DNA of 10,884 nucleotides from positions 1 through 10,884 of the forward strand of contig CAMPIH010000071.1 of NCBI GenBank assembly GCA_946886275.1, written 5' to 3'. The notes below the pieces were generated by a model. It was not told where the DNA came from. It was given only the letters and a program-made list of their open reading frames with translations, and ran no database searches. Made by a program: the position numbers and the translations under genes. Positions 1 through 5,964 of the stretch are shown here, piece by piece (the stretch's first letter is position 1; each line of letters starts with the position of its first letter). The stretch is from an uncultured Sphingosinicella sp. (lineage in GTDB: Bacteria; Pseudomonadota; Alphaproteobacteria; Sphingomonadales; Sphingomonadaceae).

Positions 1-675
1 ATCGCCGCCCAGGCGGTCGGGCCGCTGCTGCCGGTGAAGCTCTGGCGGTTCGTCAATCGGCTTCGCGGCGCCGATCGCTCACTGACCGCCTATAGCGCGA
101 TCAATCCGGCGCAGGCCCGTGCGATCGACCTCGAGTCGATCGCGGCCGAACGGGGGCTGGACCTGGATTACCGGCCGCGCGCCGATCCGGTCGAAGCGCG
201 GCTCTGGTCGCTTCGCCGGATCGACCAGGGCAATTACCGGAAGGGCATTCTTGGCCGCTGGGGAATAGACCTTCGCGATCCCGCGGCCGACCGACGGCTC
301 GTCGAATATTGTCTCGCCGTTCCGCCCGAGCAGTTCCTCGCCGACGGCTGGACCCGGTCACTGGCCCGCCGCGCCTTCGCCGACCGGCTCCCCGGCGCGC
401 TCCTGTACGAGCGGCGCAAGGGCTATCAGGGAATCGACTGGCCGATCGCTCTCGACAAGGCACGGGCCGAGATCGGCGAGGAGGCCGAGGCGATCGCCGA
501 TTGCCCGGAAGCGGCCGAGACACTCGATACCGCCATGCTGGGCCGGCTCGTCAGGGACTGGCCCAAAGGGGATTCGTGGGAGGAGAGGGGAACCCAGTCT
601 TATTACCGGCTGGCCTTGCTCAGGGGCGTGTCGGCCGGCCGATTCATCCGCCAGGCCCTCGGCCGAAACCGTTAG
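1..675 (+). CDS. Asparagine synthetase-like (amidotransferase) enzyme, C-terminal part, cut by left edge
   Basis: The reading frame is open from the first base, so the gene begins outside the window; the GTG at 34 is internal. About 224 residues remain. They match the C-terminal synthetase (ATP-pyrophosphatase fold) half of the class B asparagine synthetase family, which adenylates a carboxylate and then transfers an amine. The recognisable part is the stretch GILGRWGIDLRDPAADRRLV followed by the LPGALLYERRKG loop, which corresponds to the RxKRGF-type loop in AsnB. The ATP-binding SGG(L/I)DS motif and the glutaminase domain would lie upstream and cannot be checked. The continuation GYQGIDW and the ending YYRLALLRGVSAGRFIRQAL resemble the asparagine synthetase-like macrolactam-forming enzymes of proteobacterial lasso-peptide clusters more than housekeeping AsnB. 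That subclass assignment is from memory of the family and is tentative. The gene ends 6 bases before the convergent kynA stop. Confidence 0.8.
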   Translation: MAAQAVGPLLPVKLWRFVNRLRGADRSLTAYSAINPAQARAIDLESIAAERGLDLDYRPRADPVEARLWSLRRIDQGNYRKGILGRWGIDLRDPAADRRLVEYCLAVPPEQFLADGWTRSLARRAFADRLPGALLYERRKGYQGIDWPIALDKARAEIGEEAEAIADCPEAAETLDTAMLGRLVRDWPKGDSWEERGTQSYYRLALLRGVSAGRFIRQALGRNR

Positions 676-681
676 CCCTGT

Positions 682-1479
682 TCAGAGCCGGGTTCGAAGC
701 GACCAGAGCTCGGGAAAGGCCCGCTTGCTCAAGGTCGACTGGAGATAGGGAACGCCGGGAGTCCCGCCGGTGCCGCGCTTGAGGCCGATGATCCGCTCGA
801 CGGTGACGACGTGCTTGTGGCGCCAGGTCGCCATCGAATCGTCGAGGTCGACGAGCTTCTCGGCGAGCTGGTAGAGCGGCCAGTAGCGGGCCGTGTCGCG
901 ATAGACCTGGGTCCAGGCCGCCTCGACCGCCTCGTTCGGCTGGTAAGGCTGGCTCCAGTCGCGATCGAGCGCGACCTTGGGCAGGTCGAACCCGGCGCGC
1001 GCCAAGGCGGCATTGGCCTCGTCCCAGAGGCTCGGCTGGTTGAGCGCTTCCTCGAGCGCTCGGTACCGTTCCGATCCTTCGGCGTGGAAGCGAAGATGGC
1101 CCGGCCCCTTGAGCCCGAGCATGAACTCGATCAGCCGGAACTGGCCCGACTGGAAGCCGCTCGAGCTTCCGAGCACGTCGCGGAACTGGACATAGTCGGT
1201 CGGGGTCAGGGTCGCCAGAACGTCCCAGCTCAGGGTCAGGACGGCCTGGATGCGCGACACCCTCGACAATATCTTGTGGACCTCGACGAGCCGGTCGGAG
1301 CGGATCATCTCGCGCGCCTCCCTCAGCTCGAGGATGGTCTGCTTGAGCCACAATTCCTTGGTCTGGTGGATGACGATGAACAGCATCTCGTCATGATGGT
1401 CGGAGATCGGATGCTGGGCCGAAAGGAGCGGCTCGAGGGCCAGATACTGGCCATAGGTCATGTCGGCGGGATCGGTCAT
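682..1479 (-). CDS. kynA: Tryptophan 2,3-dioxygenase
   Basis: This heme enzyme opens the indole ring of L-tryptophan with O2 to give N-formylkynurenine, the first step of the kynurenine pathway, in the cytoplasm. The 265-residue length is normal for bacterial members. Near the N-terminus MTYGQYLALEPLL is followed by HHDEMLFIVIHQTKELWLKQ, with the distal His at residue 29. SSGFQSGQFRLIEFMLG follows in the middle. The C-terminal WRHKHVVTVER carries the expected proximal heme ligand His223 by alignment with human His328, and RGTGGTPG is the substrate loop. The ATG start has an AGGGG ribosome site 6 bases upstream (1490-1486). It lies 68 bases downstream of the alarmone enzyme gene on the same strand and may be cotranscribed with it. 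No other kynurenine-pathway genes (kynU, kynB) are in the window, so they must lie elsewhere if the pathway is complete. Confidence 0.96.
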   Translation of the reverse strand: MTDPADMTYGQYLALEPLLSAQHPISDHHDEMLFIVIHQTKELWLKQTILELREAREMIRSDRLVEVHKILSRVSRIQAVLTLSWDVLATLTPTDYVQFRDVLGSSSGFQSGQFRLIEFMLGLKGPGHLRFHAEGSERYRALEEALNQPSLWDEANAALARAGFDLPKVALDRDWSQPYQPNEAVEAAWTQVYRDTARYWPLYQLAEKLVDLDDSMATWRHKHVVTVERIIGLKRGTGGTPGVPYLQSTLSKRAFPELWSLRTRL

Positions 1480-1480
1480 G

Positions 1481-1548
1481 AAGAGCCCCTAACACGCCCG
1501 CTTGATCCTGGAAAATCGGCCTTCGGCCCTGGAGCAGGACAGGCTCTT
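1481..1548 (-). promoter_or_regulatory. Structured spacer between rsh and kynA with nested inverted repeats
   Basis: Read on the minus strand, the spacer begins with AAGAGCC (1548-1542, including the last base of the rsh stop codon) and ends with its exact reverse complement GGCTCTT (1487-1481). That second arm overlaps the kynA ribosome binding site. Inside lies a short hairpin, GGCC-GAA-GGCC (1528-1518), followed by GATTTT, which looks like a weak intrinsic terminator with only four T residues. The repeats are directly visible; any attenuator or terminator role is inference. Confidence 0.3.
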
Positions 1549-3638
1549 TACAGCCGCTCTGCCGTCGAGACGACGTCGGTGGCGCGAAGCGCGGCGATGA
1601 TCCGCATCAGATGCTGGACGTCGTGGACCTCGATATCGAGGTGGAAGGTATGGAAGGAGCCGTCGCGGGCGGTCTGGTCCATGCTGACGATATTGGCGCC
1701 GTGGCTTCCCAGGATCCCGGCGATCACCGCCAGCGATCCCGGCTGGTTCTTGATGACGATCGCCAGCCGGGCCGCTCCGCCCTCCGTTTCGTCGCCCCAG
1801 GCGAGGTCGACCCAGTCGGCGTCGATCCCGCTGGCAAGGGTCTCGCAGCCGATCATGTGGACCTCGATGCCCTCGCCCTCGCGCCTCAGCCCGACGATCC
1901 GATCGCCGGGGATCGGGTGGCAGCATTCGGCGAGCTGGAAGGCGACCCCGGGGGTCAGCCCCTTGATCGAGATGGCGGTGCGCTGCGGCGGCGGCTTCAC
2001 CCCGGATTTGGTCGTCGATCCCGGGATCAGGGCTTCCATCACCGCGACGTCGTCGATCCGCTTGAGGGCGATCGCCTCCATCAAAGCGTCGTCGTCATGG
2101 AGGTTCAGGCGCCGGAGCGCCTCGGCCATCGCTTCCCATCCCAAAGGCGCCGGAAGCCGCTCGACGATCTCGTTGAAGATCTTGCGGCCCAAGGCGATCG
2201 TCTCCTCGCGCTCCTTCGATTTCACCCAGCGCCGGATCTTCGCCCGCGCCTTGCCGGTGACGACGTAGCTGAGCCAGGCCGGCTGCGGGTGCTGGGCCTT
2301 GGAGACGAGGATCTCGACCTGGTCGCCATTGTCGAGCGGGGTCCGAAGCGGCATCACCCGGCCATTGATCTTGGCGCCGACGGTCTGGTCGCCAAGGTCG
2401 GTGTGGACGGCATAAGCGAAATCGACCGGGGTCGCGCCCTTGGGCAGCTGGATCAGCTCGCCCTTCGGCGTGAAGGCGAAGATCCGGTCCTGGTACATCG
2501 CCATCCTGGTATGCTCGAGAAGCTCCTCGGCCGTGGCGGCATGTTCGAGGATCTCGACGAGGTCGCTGATCCAGGGGTGCTTGGTGCGGGCGGCGAGCTT
2601 GCCTTCCTTATAGGCCCAGTGGGCGGCGAGGCCGTGCTCGGCCTGGGCGTGCATCTCCTCGGTCCGGATCTGGATCTCGATCCGCATCTGCTCGTCATGG
2701 ATGATCGTCGTATGGAGCGAACGGTAGCCGTTGCGCTTCGGGGTCGAGATGAAGTCCTTGAACCGCCCCGGAACCACCGGCCAGCGCTGGTGGACGAGGC
2801 CGAGGGTGCGATAGCAATCCTCGACCGTGCCGACGATCGCCCGGAACGCCATCACGTCCGACAATTGCTCGAAGCTGACGTGGCGCTCGGCCATCTTGCG
2901 CCAGATCGAGAAAGGATGCTTCTCGCGCCCCTCGACCTGGGCCTCGACTCCGTTGGCCTCGAGATGGGCCTTGATGCCCCGGCCGATGCGCTGGATGAGG
3001 TCGCTTCCGCCGCCCTTGTGGAGCTGGGCGAGCCTCTTGTTGATCGATTCATAGGCGTCGGGCTCGAGCTCTCGGAACGCCAGGGTCTGCATCTCGGTCA
3101 TGAACTCGTACATGCCGATCCGCTCCGCGAGCGGAGCGTAGATGTCCATCGTCTCGCGGGCGATTCGGCGCCTCTTCTCCGGATCCTTGATGTGGTGGAG
3201 GGTGCGCATGTTGTGCAGCCGGTCCGCCAGCTTCACCAGAAGGACCCGGATGTCGTCCGACATGGCGAGCAGGAACTTGCGCAGATTCTCGGCCGCCCGC
3301 TGGCTCTCGCTCTGCGCCTCGATCTTGGAAAGCTTGGTGACGCCGTCGACCAGCCGGGCGACGTTCTTGCCGAAATGCTTCCTGATCTCCTCGGTGGTCG
3401 CCAGCGTATCCTCGATCGTGTCGTGGAGGATGGCGGTGACGATCGTCTCGTCGTCGAGACGAAGATCGGTGAGGATTCCGGCCACTTCGATCGGGTGGCT
3501 GAAATAGGGATCGCCGGAGGCGCGGGTCTGCGATCCGTGCGCCTTCATCGAAAAGACATAGGCGCGGTTGATGAGCGCCTCGTCGGCGTCAGGGTCGTAG
3601 CCCTTGACCTTCTCGACCAGTTCATATTGCCGGAGCAC
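1548..3638 (-). CDS. rsh: Bifunctional (p)ppGpp synthetase/hydrolase (RelA/SpoT family, alphaproteobacterial Rsh)
   Basis: This cytoplasmic enzyme makes and degrades the stringent-response alarmone (p)ppGpp. The 696 residues carry the full domain order. The hydrolase HD domain has FSHP (His48), ILHDTIED (His72-Asp73, Glu76-Asp77) and KLADRLHNM (Asp139). The synthetase domain spans about 240-345, with DVMAFR, GRFKDFISTPKRNGYRSLHT and EIQIRTEEMHAQAEHG. A TGS domain follows from about 375 (FTPKGELIQLPKG), then a helical region, a conserved Cys-Cys segment (AECCHPIPGD) and a C-terminal ACT domain (IVIKNQPGSLAVIAGILG). The RFKD sequence at 292-295 is the RxKD signature of bifunctional enzymes; monofunctional RelA has ExDD. 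Hydrolase residues are intact, so both activities are expected. The start is GTG: MLRQYELVEKV at the N-terminus matches the family, and a GGGGG ribosome site lies immediately upstream. It lies downstream of the small secreted protein gene and upstream of kynA. Confidence 0.97.
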   Translation of the reverse strand: MLRQYELVEKVKGYDPDADEALINRAYVFSMKAHGSQTRASGDPYFSHPIEVAGILTDLRLDDETIVTAILHDTIEDTLATTEEIRKHFGKNVARLVDGVTKLSKIEAQSESQRAAENLRKFLLAMSDDIRVLLVKLADRLHNMRTLHHIKDPEKRRRIARETMDIYAPLAERIGMYEFMTEMQTLAFRELEPDAYESINKRLAQLHKGGGSDLIQRIGRGIKAHLEANGVEAQVEGREKHPFSIWRKMAERHVSFEQLSDVMAFRAIVGTVEDCYRTLGLVHQRWPVVPGRFKDFISTPKRNGYRSLHTTIIHDEQMRIEIQIRTEEMHAQAEHGLAAHWAYKEGKLAARTKHPWISDLVEILEHAATAEELLEHTRMAMYQDRIFAFTPKGELIQLPKGATPVDFAYAVHTDLGDQTVGAKINGRVMPLRTPLDNGDQVEILVSKAQHPQPAWLSYVVTGKARAKIRRWVKSKEREETIALGRKIFNEIVERLPAPLGWEAMAEALRRLNLHDDDALMEAIALKRIDDVAVMEALIPGSTTKSGVKPPPQRTAISIKGLTPGVAFQLAECCHPIPGDRIVGLRREGEGIEVHMIGCETLASGIDADWVDLAWGDETEGGAARLAIVIKNQPGSLAVIAGILGSHGANIVSMDQTARDGSFHTFHLDIEVHDVQHLMRIIAALRATDVVSTAERL

Positions 3639-3656
3639 ACCCCCAAATGGGGTGCG
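3636..3656 (-). promoter_or_regulatory. Hairpin enclosing the rsh ribosome binding site and GTG start
   Basis: On the minus-strand transcript CGCACCCC (3656-3649) can pair with GGGGUGUG (3643-3636), leaving a five-base loop AUUUG. Seven pairs are Watson-Crick and one is G-U. The downstream arm contains most of the G-rich ribosome site and all three bases of the GTG start codon. The base pairing is directly visible; that it represses or times translation is inference. GC-rich DNA gives such stems by chance fairly often. Confidence 0.45.
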
Positions 3657-3709
3657 GCGCGGCGATCATGCAACCCAGAATCGGATTTCGGCGTGCAAGC
3701 CGCTGTTTC

Positions 3710-4000
3710 TCAGCGCGCCCGGCGATTGCAGCTGGCGAGCTGCTCGGCGTCGAATTCACGCCCTTCGACGGCAAAGCGGCGAAGCTCGCCGACCGTCCGG
3801 GCGAGGCCGGCGCAGACCAAAGCGTGTCGGGTGGGGGAGCGGCCGGCGACGCACTGTCCGGCGGAGCAGCGCCAGACGCTGTCGCGCACGACGAGCCGCG
3901 CTTCCGCCGGCGCCGCCGCCGGCTCGGCCGAATAATAAGGGGCCTGCGCCGCTGCGGGGGAGGCGACGAAGGCAAGTGCGAGAAGGGCGTTGCGGAGCAT
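3710..4000 (-). CDS. Small secreted four-cysteine protein, CC_3452-like family
   Basis: The 96-residue product begins with a typical Sec signal peptide (MLRNALLALAFVASPAAAQA), with likely cleavage near residues 18-20. The mature part is about 76 residues and has four cysteines at 45, 50, 63 and 91, enough for two disulfides in the periplasm. The pattern VWRCSAGQCVAG, VCAGLARTVGEL, then FDAEQLASCN is what I recall from the uncharacterised CC_3452 family common in sphingomonads and caulobacters. No biochemical role is known to me. The ATG start gives the complete signal peptide. The gene is divergent from the HxlR regulator 112 bases away and stops 71 bases before the rsh start, so it could be cotranscribed with rsh. 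No obvious terminator lies between them. Confidence 0.8.
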   Translation of the reverse strand: MLRNALLALAFVASPAAAQAPYYSAEPAAAPAEARLVVRDSVWRCSAGQCVAGRSPTRHALVCAGLARTVGELRRFAVEGREFDAEQLASCNRRAR

Positions 4001-4112
4001 CGGGTCGCTTTCAGATTAGTAGTGGAAAGAAACCCATATTTATGTCAGTTGCTTTTCGCAACGGAGAAAATCAGATCATGACTTCTGCCGAAAACAGCGT
4101 AGTTTAGCCGCC
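4001..4112. promoter_or_regulatory. Divergent promoter region with inverted repeat between small secreted protein and HxlR regulator
   Basis: This 112-base region is clearly more AT-rich than its surroundings, as expected of a promoter region serving both directions. It contains a perfect inverted repeat GTTGC-TTTTC-GCAAC at 4048-4062. This is a candidate operator for the adjacent HxlR-type dimer. I could not assign convincing -35/-10 pairs for either gene. The repeat is visible; the operator role is inference. Confidence 0.4.
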
Positions 4113-4592
4113 GTGATCCGCCCTGAGCATCGCAAAGTCGTCCTCGAGGAATGCGCTCTTCCGGCCGCTCTGGAAGCGGTCGGCGAGCGTTGGTCGTTCC
4201 TGATCCTGCGCGGCGCCTTCAACGGCCTCGCCCATTTCGAGGAATTCCAGTCGACGCTGGGGATCGCCCGCAACATCCTGTCCAACCGGCTCGTCCGCCT
4301 CGTCGAAAACGGGATATTGAAGCGCGAGCCCGATCCGGCCGACCGCCGCAAGGTCGCCTATCGCCTCACCGACAAGGGCCGTGATCTTCTTCCCGCCCTG
4401 ATCGCGCTTCGCCAGTGGGGCGAGCGCTGGGTTTCGGGATCGCCGAGCAATCCGGTGCTGGTCGACCGTCAGAGCCGGCGGCCCGTGGCCGCGATGGCGG
4501 TTCGGGCCGCGGACGGCCGTCCGCTGAGCCTGAGCGAGCTGGAATGGCTCGACCAGTCGGATCTGCCCTCGGCGGAGAGCAAGCGGGCCTGA
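4113..4592 (+). CDS. HxlR-family winged-helix transcriptional regulator
   Basis: The 159-residue protein carries the HxlR DNA-binding domain over about residues 12-105. Recognisable segments are CALPAALEAVGERWSFLILR, then HFEEFQSTLGIARNILSNRL (recognition helix region) and the wing GILKREPDPADRRKVAYRLT, ending in KGRDLLPALIALRQWGERW. Members bind DNA as dimers and often respond to electrophiles or oxidants. Cys14 sits at the N-terminal position where several family members (YodB, HypR) have their redox-sensing cysteine, but whether it senses anything here is unknown. The tail from about 110 to 159 has no domain I recognise. The only usable start in the open frame is GTG at 4113. No good ribosome binding site precedes it, so initiation may be weak or leaderless. 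Likely targets are itself and the divergent small secreted protein gene. Confidence 0.92.
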   Translation: MIRPEHRKVVLEECALPAALEAVGERWSFLILRGAFNGLAHFEEFQSTLGIARNILSNRLVRLVENGILKREPDPADRRKVAYRLTDKGRDLLPALIALRQWGERWVSGSPSNPVLVDRQSRRPVAAMAVRAADGRPLSLSELEWLDQSDLPSAESKRA

Positions 4593-4620
4593 TCCCTTTT
4601 CCGGGCCGAGAGAGAGTCCG

Positions 4621-4650
4621 GGTGGATTCGGGCCTTCGCTGGAATGACGA
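4621..4650. repeat. Degenerate REP-like palindromic element
   Basis: The 67-base gap between the convergent HxlR and HlyD-type genes contains ATTCGGGC-CTTC-GCTGGAAT followed by GACG (4626-4649). This resembles the common proteobacterial intergenic palindrome GATTCCCGC-CTTC-GCGGGAATGACG, with about three changes in the first arm and one in the second. The remaining pairing is mainly ATTC with GAAT plus GC with GC beside the loop. It could be a decayed copy, or part of a weak bidirectional terminator. The resemblance is from memory; copy number in the genome was not checked. Confidence 0.4.
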
Positions 4651-4659
4651 CCGGGCCGA

Positions 4660-5964
4660 CTAACGCTCCCGGAACGCGCTCTCGCTGAGCTTGGTGATCG
4701 GGCTGAGGATATATTGGAGAACGGTCCTCGTATCGCCGAGGATATTGACCTCTGCGACCATTCCCGGCCCGATCGGCAGACGCCGTCCGGCCTGGTCCTC
4801 CAACGCATTCTCGTCGGTCCGCACCCGGACGAGATAGAAGGTCTCGCCGGTCCGCTCCTCGGTGACGGCGTCGGGGGAGATGGCGACGACCCGGCCGTCC
4901 AGCGCGCCGTAGACCGAGCGATCATAAGCGGTGATCGCCACCCGCGCTTCCTGGTCCAGGCTGACGAAGGCGATGTCGTCCGGCCTCACCCTGGCTTCGA
5001 TGAGGAGTCTTTCATCGGAGGGGACGATCTCGACCAGGGGTTCACCGGGACGGGCGGTGCCGCCGCGGGTGGTGACGAGGACCCGGTTGATCCGGCCGGC
5101 CAGCGGTGCCCGGATCACGGTCCGGTCGACCCGCTCGGCCAGCGCAGGCATGGCTCGGCGACGGGCGGCAAGTTCGGCCTGGGCGGTGGCGAGCTCGTTG
5201 GCCGCCTGGGCCCGCCATTCCTGGCGGATCTGGGCAAGCGCCGAGCGGGCTTCGGAGACCGAGGCCCGGGCGCGCGCGATCGCTTCCGCCGCCTGCTGGG
5301 CCTCGCTGGCAGCGATCGCGGCGGCGCTTTCCGCCTGGGCCAGGCTCAGCCGGGGTTCGATCCCGCGCTCGACGAGCGGCCTGAGAATGCGGACCTCCGA
5401 GAGCCGCGAATCCCGGGCGGTGACCCGCGCCTGGTAGGCGGCCTGGGCTTCGGCGACGGAACGCTCGGCCTGGGCAGCGCGAGCCGCGGCCGCCGAGGTG
5501 AGGCTCGACAGATCGGCCATCCGCGAGGCGTGGAGCGCCTGCTCGATCCTGATCTGGTCGGCGGTCGCCGCGTCGGCAGCGGCCGGATAGGCGGGGCTTC
5601 GGCCCTGCACTTCGGCCTGAAGCCGGGCGATCTTCACGGTCAGAGCCGAAACCGTCGCTTCGCCGCTCCCGAACTCGGAGCCCATCTGGGTCGGGTCGAG
5701 CCGGATCAGCGGATCGCCTTCATCGACCTGCTGGCCGGGACGGATGAGGATGTCCTGGACGACTCCGCCTTCCATGTTCGACACGATCTGGAGCTGGGAG
5801 CTCGGGATCACCCGGCCCATGCCGCGAACGGTGCGTTCGAGCTCGGCGAACGCCGCCCAGATGACGAAGAGGACGACGAAGCCGACGACGAACCAGAGGA
5901 GAAGGTTCGAAGCGGTCCTCGGCTTGATCCGGTCGGTCAGGTCCTCGAGATGGGTTTCGGACAT
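4660..5964 (-). CDS. HlyD-family type I secretion periplasmic adaptor (membrane fusion protein)
   Basis: The 434-residue protein should bridge the inner-membrane ABC exporter and the TolC-type outer-membrane channel. A short cytoplasmic tail precedes one membrane segment at about residues 20-40 (LLLWFVVGFVVLFVIWAAFA). A lipoyl-like half-domain follows (QIVSNMEGGVVQDILIRPGQ). Residues of about 95-270 are a long alanine-, arginine- and glutamate-rich coiled-coil hairpin, after which comes the second lipoyl half and beta-barrel (IRAPLAGRINRVLV, then PSDERLLIEARVRPDDIAFV). The C-terminus ends with PGMVAEVNILGDTRTVLQYI, typical of type I secretion adaptors such as LapC or HlyD rather than drug-efflux adaptors. 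The ATG begins on the base right after the ABC gene's stop codon, so the two are probably translationally coupled. The gene ends convergently with the HxlR regulator. Confidence 0.95.
   Translation of the reverse strand: MSETHLEDLTDRIKPRTASNLLLWFVVGFVVLFVIWAAFAELERTVRGMGRVIPSSQLQIVSNMEGGVVQDILIRPGQQVDEGDPLIRLDPTQMGSEFGSGEATVSALTVKIARLQAEVQGRSPAYPAAADAATADQIRIEQALHASRMADLSSLTSAAAARAAQAERSVAEAQAAYQARVTARDSRLSEVRILRPLVERGIEPRLSLAQAESAAAIAASEAQQAAEAIARARASVSEARSALAQIRQEWRAQAANELATAQAELAARRRAMPALAERVDRTVIRAPLAGRINRVLVTTRGGTARPGEPLVEIVPSDERLLIEARVRPDDIAFVSLDQEARVAITAYDRSVYGALDGRVVAISPDAVTEERTGETFYLVRVRTDENALEDQAGRRLPIGPGMVAEVNILGDTRTVLQYILSPITKLSESAFRER

Noticed and set aside
34..675. GTG at 34 as the true start of the asparagine synthetase-like gene
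   Set aside because: The frame is open to the first base of the window and the family requires several hundred more residues upstream.
811..2268. A 485-codon open frame on the plus strand
   Set aside because: It overlaps kynA and the end of rsh in antisense and crosses their spacer; no family resemblance.
1611..3935. A 774-codon open frame on the plus strand
   Set aside because: It is antisense to the well-supported rsh gene, its translation is rich in Asp, Gly, Leu and Arg without domains, and such long shadow frames are common in GC-rich DNA.
5106..5700. Alanine-rich repetitive region in the HlyD-type gene as a DNA repeat
   Set aside because: It is explained by the coiled-coil hairpin of the adaptor; no true DNA repeat units are seen.
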